Assembly (NCBI GenBank): GCA_964019335.1
Contig: OZ025650.1
Span: 819,001-883,000 of the forward strand
Reading direction: 5' to 3'
Source: Diplonema japonicum
Lineage: Eukaryota > Euglenozoa > Diplonemea > Diplonemida > Diplonemidae
Length of the DNA: 64,000 nt
Under the pieces are notes generated by a model, which was not told the DNA's origin, made no database searches, and worked only from the letters and a program-made list of their open reading frames with translations. Each line of letters opens with the position of its first letter. Within the stretch, counting starts at the first letter, position 1. The translations under genes and the position numbers were made by a program. Positions 57,368-64,000 of this stretch are shown here, piece after piece.

Positions 57368-60007
57368 ATGATTGATGCAAGTAGCAGTGATAGCAGTGAT
57401 GAGAGCCAGACCTTCGAGGAGGTGTTGAGCAGCAAGAAAGATGCGACGGAGGTGTTTGCTTTGGACTCGAGTTCTGACGCGTCTTCTAGCGATGATGACT
57501 CAGGAGAGATCACAGAGATACGAGAAGAAGAAATACAGGCCGTGCCTGCAAAGCCACCACTCCCATCACGAACGTCTAGCCCGCCAGGCCTGGCGTTGCC
57601 TATCTTTGTGAAGGGGAACGGGCCTTCACCACCCGTCACCCCGAAGCTAGCTGTCTCGACTCAGCTCACGCCGAGGACCACGCCATCTCAGCACCCTGCT
57701 GCGAAGGCGGCCGTCCAACCCTCTCCTCTGATCAAGCCTGCCGTAGCGCACCCGCCCCCGAAATCCCCTAAGCCAAAACAACCTCTCAAGCCTCCCCAGA
57801 GGATCGCCACACCACCCCTCCCAAGCCCGGTCGCAGTACCCGAACCAGACAGAGCTTCTTCACGAACACCTACAGAACAGCAAAACACCCCTAGGCGAGC
57901 ATCGTCGTCGCACACTGCAAAGCCTTTGAAGAAAAAGCCATCCCAGCGCATCAAGCCCGTACCTGCTGCCAGCGTTTCTCGCGATGTTGCAGACGCACTC
58001 GAAGCGCAGATGAAGCGGTACGAGCATGCCTTAGACGACATTGACGAGGAGCTCCGTACGAAAAAACGGTCCCAGTCAGCGCGCCGGGTGGAGAGGGTGG
58101 AGAGGATGGACCACGACGATACTTCGTCTCACGACACCGTCCGAGCCCGCGAGAACATTTTAGAGAAGGTCGTGAAAAGCAGGTTTGGAGTTGGCATGAC
58201 GCGCCCCTACACATCGCCGCCGAGGCAAAAACAGACTAGTTCTTTCCGCACGAACAGTACTCCGGGGAGAAAAGCTAATAAAAAAAGGGAAAACCCGCTC
58301 ACCCGCGAGGAACTCCAAGCTCTGAAGAGGGTGGCCGCCTGGGTGCGTGACGACGACTCCTTGGACACAAGACCATCGAGGCTCGGGGTACCTTCACGGG
58401 GAAAAGAACGTGTTTCTACCCCATTAAGGAACTGGGGAGATCGAATGTACTTAGAAGGGTTAATAGATAAGGCTGCGTTCAAGGCATGGGGCGACGAGGA
58501 GAGAATGAAGGCAGAAATACGAAAGATGAAGGATGACGAACTGACGTTCAAACCGAAGATCTCGGCACATGCACACGAGATGCCGCCAAGGCTGTTCACA
58601 GAGGAGATGGAGCGGAAGAAGAAGATGACGTTGAGGTCGAAGAGCGCGCCGAAGACGACGACACGGACGAAAGCTAAGAGACAACCTCGGAAGGATGATG
58701 ATCCTCCTCGCGTGACGCCTCCTCCTCCTCCTCCTCCTCCTCCTCCGCCTCCAGCAGCCCCGCAGTACCACCACCCTTATCCATACCCTCAAGGGCATTA
58801 CTACCCATGGGGGGCTCCATGGTACCCACCTATGTGGATGCCCCAAACCGTCCCCGTGGACCCAGGCATGCTGTCACAACAAAGCACCCAGCCTCCTCTG
58901 AGAGACGCAGGCAGCGTGGTGTCAGGAGACTCGTTTGCACCGACATCGGAGCCGACAGAGAGGGAAGTCATGTCACGGTCGCAGTCGTACTCTTCACTGC
59001 ACTCCTCGAAACAGGTGACTGAGGCGACGTCGTCGTGCGAAGGGGACTTGTTCGTGCCTGCCAGAAAAAGGGTGAATAGATACCCTACGCCTACCAGGAA
59101 GAAGGAGAGGGGGAAGAGGGAGATCTCTGATTACCTATTCGAAGAGTCGAAGGGCCGCGTCGCGAGACGGAAGCAAATCGGCGACGACTACACAGAGCTC
59201 TTCAAGAAGAACAGTGATGTGTCACTGCATACGATTCCCAGGGACGGCGACTCGGAGCGAAGAGCGGTCGAAGCGAGGAAGGCGCGGGCAAGACGGAAGC
59301 TGCATGAGGTTTTTGAGGCTATAGATTCCGGGAAGACTGGTGTGGTCTCGATCGATGAGATCACCGAGTGGCTGGAGGCCACTGAGGAGTCGTTGGGGAC
59401 ATCAAGGGACCCTGACATACCGTTGGAGGACATGGCAGACTTTGTCAGAGCAATGCTGATCCCATCGTTGAAGGCTTCGAAGGGGATTTCGTTCACATTG
59501 GAGAGGATGGTGGCGGCATTCTTGCAGAACAACAAGGCGAAGGTGTACCATAGCTTCCTGTCCTCACGGCGGGACTCGTCGCCTGCGGGGTTCAGCCACA
59601 CACCGGAACTGAACAAGAATAGCAGGAAAATGGTTGCTGTGCAAAATGCTAAAACGAAACACATGCCTGTCCACGACAAGCTGACGGAGGAGTCTCGAAA
59701 CAGGCAGAAGCGCCAGCATCAGGCCATGTTCACGCACAGGGTGGAGCAGTATTGTGATGAGCTTAACGAATGCACGTTCCATCCTAAAATAAACGACGGT
59801 TTCATCGCTGGAGACAGGAAACATTTTGCGGACAATAATAGCTATGTCGGCTCTCCAGGAGGCTCTCTCCCTTCTCCCCCTTCGCCTGGAAGCCCTACGA
59901 AGGTCGTCGATTGGAGGTATGTTAGGAAGAAGGAAAAAAAAATACGTAAATGTATAAATAACCCAGCCCGCCCAAAACCAAACTCGAAGAATACGGTCGC
60001 AAGTTGA
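57368..60007 (+). CDS. EF-hand protein with TFKPKI/TFHPKI motifs
   Basis: An 879-aa single-exon protein. Residues 1-210 are acidic/Ser-rich and then Pro-rich (disordered). Then come charged helical segments, a KKREN-rich region, ELTFKPKISAHAHEMPPRLF (about 392-411), a run of prolines encoded by CCT repeats near residue 450, and an aromatic Pro/Tyr-rich patch (HPYPYPQGHYYPWGAPWYPP). A degenerate EF-hand (VFEAIDSGKTGVVSIDEITEWL) is at about 650, and CTFHPKINDGFIAGD near the end. The paired TF-PKI motifs and EF-hand match the layout of the protein at 44178-47268, so the two seem to be distant paralogues. Such proteins are common in flagellate basal bodies and axonemes; function unproved. The ATG at 57368 is preferred to an in-frame GTG six bases upstream. 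Confidence 0.7.
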   Translation: MIDASSSDSSDESQTFEEVLSSKKDATEVFALDSSSDASSSDDDSGEITEIREEEIQAVPAKPPLPSRTSSPPGLALPIFVKGNGPSPPVTPKLAVSTQLTPRTTPSQHPAAKAAVQPSPLIKPAVAHPPPKSPKPKQPLKPPQRIATPPLPSPVAVPEPDRASSRTPTEQQNTPRRASSSHTAKPLKKKPSQRIKPVPAASVSRDVADALEAQMKRYEHALDDIDEELRTKKRSQSARRVERVERMDHDDTSSHDTVRARENILEKVVKSRFGVGMTRPYTSPPRQKQTSSFRTNSTPGRKANKKRENPLTREELQALKRVAAWVRDDDSLDTRPSRLGVPSRGKERVSTPLRNWGDRMYLEGLIDKAAFKAWGDEERMKAEIRKMKDDELTFKPKISAHAHEMPPRLFTEEMERKKKMTLRSKSAPKTTTRTKAKRQPRKDDDPPRVTPPPPPPPPPPPPAAPQYHHPYPYPQGHYYPWGAPWYPPMWMPQTVPVDPGMLSQQSTQPPLRDAGSVVSGDSFAPTSEPTEREVMSRSQSYSSLHSSKQVTEATSSCEGDLFVPARKRVNRYPTPTRKKERGKREISDYLFEESKGRVARRKQIGDDYTELFKKNSDVSLHTIPRDGDSERRAVEARKARARRKLHEVFEAIDSGKTGVVSIDEITEWLEATEESLGTSRDPDIPLEDMADFVRAMLIPSLKASKGISFTLERMVAAFLQNNKAKVYHSFLSSRRDSSPAGFSHTPELNKNSRKMVAVQNAKTKHMPVHDKLTEESRNRQKRQHQAMFTHRVEQYCDELNECTFHPKINDGFIAGDRKHFADNNSYVGSPGGSLPSPPSPGSPTKVVDWRYVRKKEKKIRKCINNPARPKPNSKNTVAS

Positions 60008-60716
60008 TGCTGGACCAATTGCTCGATCGGATTTCGACCCTAGCTCACGAAGTGAAGCGGAAATAAAAGACTTTTTACAACGAAAAAAAAAAATGATTGT
60101 TTATCTCTCTGTTCTCTTTTTCTTATAGAATCAGTTTGTCTTTGTTTTCTCTTTTTTTTTTTATATCTCCCTTCTCCCCTTTTACCTTATTTTTTTTTAT
60201 AATGTGTATGCATGAAAGAAGAACTAACTTTTTAGAAAATGAAATGGAGGAAAAATATTTGCAAAGGCCAAAACACAAAGGAGAAAAGTAGTACGCATGA
60301 AAGGGGAACTGCTCATCCTTTACACCCCCCCCCTTTTTTTTGTGGCGCTATATCTGCGCGGGGGGCTTCTTTCTCCCGTTTTGTTTTTTTTTTGTTCCCT
60401 GAATGTCATTTATTTTTTATTTTTTGAATAAAAATGGACAAATCAAAGCATAAGTATCCGCCGTTCTCCTTCCCGCTATCACCACCCCCTTGTCCCTGGC
60501 TGTTTTTCCGTCCCCTCCCACTTGTTATTATCGGTTTTTATTTAAAAAAAAAAAATCACATACAACACGCGGGAGAGAATGGAAGAAAAAAAAAGAGAAA
60601 AAAAAACCCTCAGCTTCTGAGAGTTAACGAAGAACCAAAGCAAAGCAGGGGGTAGTAGACAAACGTGTACAGTTTCAACCATTATGATATTTAAAGGGTA
60701 AGAACACAAAAAGAAA
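60008..60716. other. spacer, no gene seen
   Basis: No gene. T/C tracts at 60095-60200 and 60330-60420, A-runs near 60541 and 60585. Confidence 0.5.
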
Positions 60717-61178
60717 ATGGATGCGGAATGGAAATGGGTGGGCCCTGAAGGCAATGGCGGTGACTGTTGGAAAGTAGGTGGAACAACTGTAGTGTCTCCA
60801 GCTAGGTGGGCAGAGGTAGTCGAGAGGGATGAAGGAAGGGATAGTAGGAAGGTGAGAAGCAGGAGAGAGCGACTCGAATGGGAGCAGCTGCAGTACTATT
60901 ACACGAGGGAGAACAATGCTGTCAGCAGAGCGACGGAGGTGGTAGACCGTTTCACTGAAGAGATGCAAACCATCTACAACAGGGATGCCCACAGGGTGAC
61001 TCCAGTTCACAATGCCTACCTCAACGCCAACCTTGCCCGCACAGAAACCCTGGCCTCCATCGTCGACAGCAACCACCGTTCCGTTCCTGTCGAAGACTAC
61101 GAAGCCGATAAATCAATGCCATACACTTCTCGCCTCAACCGTGACACGTACGGGAGCACCTATAGCTCTTATAGGTGA
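60717..61178 (+). CDS. small charged protein, unknown
   Basis: A 153-aa hydrophilic protein: MDAEWKWVGPEGNGG, then a charged helix (RKVRSRRERLEWEQLQYYYTRENNAV), and a Tyr/Ser-rich end (DTYGSTYSSYR). No signal peptide, membrane segment or known motif. The length and the aromatic start recall small axonemal microtubule-inner proteins, but that is only a guess. It lies 150 bp before the next gene. Confidence 0.55.
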   Translation: MDAEWKWVGPEGNGGDCWKVGGTTVVSPARWAEVVERDEGRDSRKVRSRRERLEWEQLQYYYTRENNAVSRATEVVDRFTEEMQTIYNRDAHRVTPVHNAYLNANLARTETLASIVDSNHRSVPVEDYEADKSMPYTSRLNRDTYGSTYSSYR

Positions 61179-61262
61179 TGTCCCCCCTCCCCTCCCCCCT
61201 TTTTTTGTTCGATATTTTCTTCTTTTGTTTAGCTGTAGTTGTACACTGTACTCTCTTTTCGT

Positions 61263-61325
61263 TGTTTCTGGAATATTTGAGGGAAATATATATATATATA
61301 TATACAACAGGAAGTGACGAATTTA
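61263..61325. repeat. short TA repeat
   Basis: About 9-10 alternating TA units at 61287-61304 in the spacer before the helicase gene; simple-sequence repeat. Confidence 0.6.
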
Positions 61326-61328
61326 TAT

Positions 61329-64000
61329 ATGGCAGATCCTTCCGAGGAGCAACCCCCGAGGGAGCTTGACCCCTCTGTCCTTACCCCGCGTGAATTCATA
61401 TCCGATGCCTACGGTAGATGGATCCCTGATAGACTGGACTTGTTCCACGACATGTCTGCCGAGGAAGGCTTTATCGTGGACGGTGACGCACTGGTGATGG
61501 AAGGTTTCAGCAACTGGAACTTGGAGTGGCCTGTCGGGTGCGGGCAGCAGATCCATTTCGTGTACCTTGTCGAGAAGCTGTTGCACGACTTCACTGTCAA
61601 GGAGGGCATGTTCTCCATCGTGTTCTTCGACTGCAACAGATCGCTCTGGGCGGCAGATCCCAGCAAGCTTCTTGCACGTGACCTCCTCTTCCGCCACCTT
61701 AGGGCCACCTTGCCCAAGATCGTATTCTCGTTCCCCAACTGGTGGAGTGACGACTGGGCTGAGTTCATTAGGACCCAGATCCCATCGTACATCCTCATCA
61801 ACGACGGTGAGCAGGCTGCGCAGATCCTCCAGCAGGATGCCGACGCCAACTCTGAGGAGTCCACCAAGATCGTGGAAGACGCTCAGTACCTTCTCCGTGC
61901 CTTCATGATTGACTGTATTGTGAAGAGGGTGCACTGTGTGTACACCACCAGGTTGGTGAGCAAGGACAGTTTCATCCACGCCTTCGTCGTTCGTGCGAGC
62001 TCGAAGAGATTCCTCCCCATGGGGAAGCCCATCGACATGCCTGCCATCATCACCCTCTGCAAGGAGCTCTTTGGCAACGAAGGTAACAGTGCTCTCACTG
62101 TCATCAAGAATACCGAGTACCCTTGCGCGAACATTGACTGCCTTCCCGGCACCGAGGACCAGAGCTTCAGGGTGAAGCTGGGTTCTGCTGCTGTCTCGAA
62201 GGTGTTGAAGTCCGATAATAACTTTTCTGGCATGAAGAACGACCTCGCCAAAGTGTTTGTCCTCCACCAACTTGTTCTCATGCGCCTTCCTATTGGGGCT
62301 AGGGCGCAGAGCCTGATGGAGCAGGAACAGGCCGATGACTCGAGGAGCGAGTACTTCAACGTGTGTGACGAGTTTTTCGCGGCTGTCATCAAGGAGGCAG
62401 CCAGGATGATACCCGCCACTGAGGACTTCAACGACGCAGATGTGAAGGCGCGTGAGGAGGAGGATGCCAAGAAGGGTGAGTTCTCCGACATTTGGGACTT
62501 CAGGTTGATGAGGAAAATGATCGCTGTTCTCCTGCGCGCCGAGGGTAAGCTCGAGGGCCCCGAGAACCTCATTGAAGCCTTCAACAAAGTGTGGACTGCA
62601 CTGTCTGACTCATCTGCGAGCCCCATCCTCTCAAAGGCGGGTGAGGCACCAGAGTTGCACGAGAACACTCAGCACAACTTCACGCTGCTTCCTACCGAGG
62701 ACGCTTTGGTGAACCAGTTGGTCTCGGGCATTCCTTTGCCCGAGATGCCCGATGAGGTGGCTTCAAAGACCCTTGCGCAGCTTGTCGAGAAGCAGAGGTG
62801 GCTCCAAAGGTCGCAGCTGTGGGCGGCGCAGGACCTTGAAGAGGTGATCAAGGGTGATGACTTGTTCAAGGCCACACAGGCTGCCTTCGCTGACTCCTAT
62901 GACACCACAAACGTGTCAGCTAGGAAGAAGAAGAAGATGGAAATGCGTATGGAGAGGTCCAGGGCCAAGTTCTTGCACGCCATCCAGACTGGTGCCGAGT
63001 CCATGGCTGGCGGTTTCCTTCCCCATGCAGAGTCGAGGGTCATCACCAAGGAAGACAAGGACAACAAGAAGCCTACCAAGCAGAAGTTGGGTTCCAAGGC
63101 TGCTGAGATCGCTGAGAAGAACAAGCTCGCTCTGGAGCAGAAGGAGAAGGACTCCCAGGAGCGTGCCTGGTCGAACTTCTACGGCAGGCTCGAGATGAAG
63201 AAGGAGATGTCTGTCGATAAGCTCAGCTCGTGCGCAAATGAGATCGGGAGGTTCATCGGGTCGAAGAAGGTGAAGGACCCCTTCGTGCTGGTGAGGGCCA
63301 GGACTGAGAGATTGAAGTTGCTGGAGCGCGAGTGGGTTGCGATCTGCAAGACTCCCGAGCTGAAGGCAAAGTCCTACCACGTTGCAGTGGAGCTGTTCCG
63401 TGGTGTGCACGAGATGGTTAGGGAGTACATCGTGTGGGCTAGGAATTTCAAGAAGTCTGAACAAACTGATCAGGATGAAAAGAAGAAGGACAAAAAAGAA
63501 AAGAAGGACAAGAAGGACAAGAAGGGTAAGGACAAGAAGGTCGAAGACGTGAAGGATGAGCCGTACAGACCGTTGTTCGGCGACGACGAGATGGTAGTGT
63601 TGCGCAACATCCTTATCATGCTCGGGCTGAGGGACAACTGGAGGAGAATTGACGAAACACTTGCCGAGCTCGATGGCAGGGAGTTCATTCCTACCAAAAT
63701 TGCCAGTGGTGCTAGCAAGTCCGCACGTGTTGTGAGCAAGGACGCCGCAGACCCCAACGACAGGTCGCACGTGAGGTTCCAGATGAGCCAGATGGGGCAC
63801 CTCTTCGAGCGTTCCACTGGTGAGGACGACCATCGTGTGAAGTTCCGCCCTGACCCGTGGCAGAAGTCTATGCTTGACTACGTCGACGCAAAGGAGAGCA
63901 TCCTTTGCTGTGCACCCACCTCTGCGGGGAAGACCTTCATCTCGTACTACTGCATCAAGGAGGTCATGTTCTCATCCAACGAGAACGTCGTTGTGTACGT
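61329..64000 (+). CDS. DDX60-like DExD/H-box helicase, 5' part
   Basis: The frame is open from ATG 61329 to the window edge (at least 890 aa) and is cut off. It begins MADPSEEQPPRELDPSVLTP. The N-terminal region resembles the DDX60 family: FSIVFFDCNRSLW and NWWSDDWAEFIRTQIPSYI suit its PIN-like fold. A Lys-rich low-complexity segment (repeats of KKDKK) lies at about 715-740. Near the edge VKFRPDPWQKSMLDYVD and the Walker A motif APTSAGKTF (862-870) with FISYYCIKEVMF match the Ski2-like core of DDX60. In vertebrates DDX60 acts in antiviral RNA sensing and in ribosome-linked RNA decay; a general RNA-surveillance role is more likely here. The motor's remaining motifs lie beyond 64000. Confidence 0.85.
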   Translation, partial: MADPSEEQPPRELDPSVLTPREFISDAYGRWIPDRLDLFHDMSAEEGFIVDGDALVMEGFSNWNLEWPVGCGQQIHFVYLVEKLLHDFTVKEGMFSIVFFDCNRSLWAADPSKLLARDLLFRHLRATLPKIVFSFPNWWSDDWAEFIRTQIPSYILINDGEQAAQILQQDADANSEESTKIVEDAQYLLRAFMIDCIVKRVHCVYTTRLVSKDSFIHAFVVRASSKRFLPMGKPIDMPAIITLCKELFGNEGNSALTVIKNTEYPCANIDCLPGTEDQSFRVKLGSAAVSKVLKSDNNFSGMKNDLAKVFVLHQLVLMRLPIGARAQSLMEQEQADDSRSEYFNVCDEFFAAVIKEAARMIPATEDFNDADVKAREEEDAKKGEFSDIWDFRLMRKMIAVLLRAEGKLEGPENLIEAFNKVWTALSDSSASPILSKAGEAPELHENTQHNFTLLPTEDALVNQLVSGIPLPEMPDEVASKTLAQLVEKQRWLQRSQLWAAQDLEEVIKGDDLFKATQAAFADSYDTTNVSARKKKKMEMRMERSRAKFLHAIQTGAESMAGGFLPHAESRVITKEDKDNKKPTKQKLGSKAAEIAEKNKLALEQKEKDSQERAWSNFYGRLEMKKEMSVDKLSSCANEIGRFIGSKKVKDPFVLVRARTERLKLLEREWVAICKTPELKAKSYHVAVELFRGVHEMVREYIVWARNFKKSEQTDQDEKKKDKKEKKDKKDKKGKDKKVEDVKDEPYRPLFGDDEMVVLRNILIMLGLRDNWRRIDETLAELDGREFIPTKIASGASKSARVVSKDAADPNDRSHVRFQMSQMGHLFERSTGEDDHRVKFRPDPWQKSMLDYVDAKESILCCAPTSAGKTFISYYCIKEVMFSSNENVVVY

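Noticed and set aside
61323-62668. Long - strand frames at the end of the window
   Set aside because: They oppose the DDX60-like gene, whose + frame is open throughout and carries helicase motifs.
1-64000. CRISPR arrays, bacterial operons, ribosome binding sites
   Set aside because: The window is eukaryotic: introns, eukaryotic gene families and no spaced direct repeats of CRISPR type.

Overview
This window is nuclear DNA of a protist that I infer to be a euglenozoan, most likely a diplonemid. The evidence is of four kinds. (1) A protein with the paraflagellar rod domain lies at 24484-26211; that family is known from kinetoplastids, euglenids and diplonemids. (2) All of about 30 recognisable genes lie on the + strand over 64 kb, with gaps as short as 65-110 bp. 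This is the layout of euglenozoan polycistronic transcription with spliced-leader trans-splicing, and pyrimidine tracts ending in AG precede many start codons. (3) Several genes carry very short conventional GT-AG introns (34-96 nt, often exactly 35, usually starting GTATG). Kinetoplastids have almost none, which points away from that branch. (4) A receptor with a periplasmic-binding-protein ectodomain and a cyclase-like tail recalls trypanosome receptor cyclases. No spliced-leader, rRNA or tRNA gene was seen, so the species is not fixed.

Layout. 55-13656: MCM4 helicase subunit, a TPR co-chaperone-like protein, TMEM222-family membrane protein, a six-intron coiled-coil protein, a C2-domain protein, a small basic protein, and a cytochrome b5/acyl-CoA dehydrogenase fusion. 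14866-20730: a polyglutamine CCCH zinc-finger protein, then a gene-poor stretch holding a complete-ended but internally inverted piggyBac element (16750-18576). 20731-30956: EF-hand protein with a lipidation-type N-terminus, receptor with a degenerate cyclase domain, paraflagellar rod protein, tail-anchored protein, a tandem repeat, inositol polyphosphate 5-phosphatase and an NT-C2 protein. 31359-47268: a CDP-alcohol phosphotransferase-like/cytidylyltransferase fusion, a membrane cytochrome b5-like (MAPR) protein, a TraB-like protein, GH3 beta-glucosidase with a PAN insert, mitochondrial intermediate peptidase, ribosomal protein eL15, serine carboxypeptidase, a small membrane protein and a large EF-hand cytoskeletal protein. 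47652-49266: a decayed pogo/Tigger-like DNA transposon. 49288-64000: a Rim15/IREH-type AGC kinase, MAM33/p32, ribosomal protein P2, an XRN-family exonuclease with membrane segments and a RanBP2 zinc finger, a 106-bp MITE with the same ends as the pogo-like element, a second EF-hand/TFKPKI protein, a small unknown and the start of a DDX60-like helicase that runs off the window.

The neighbours do not form a pathway: replication, translation, lipid, mitochondrial, secretory and flagellar genes are mixed, as expected when transcription units are not functional operons. The points most worth following are the phosphotransferase/cytidylyltransferase fusion whose first domain has lost catalytic aspartates, the membrane-anchored XRN nuclease, the receptor with a pseudo-cyclase tail, and the two DNA-transposon families with clear boundaries. 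Spacers are dominated by long T, C, A and G runs.
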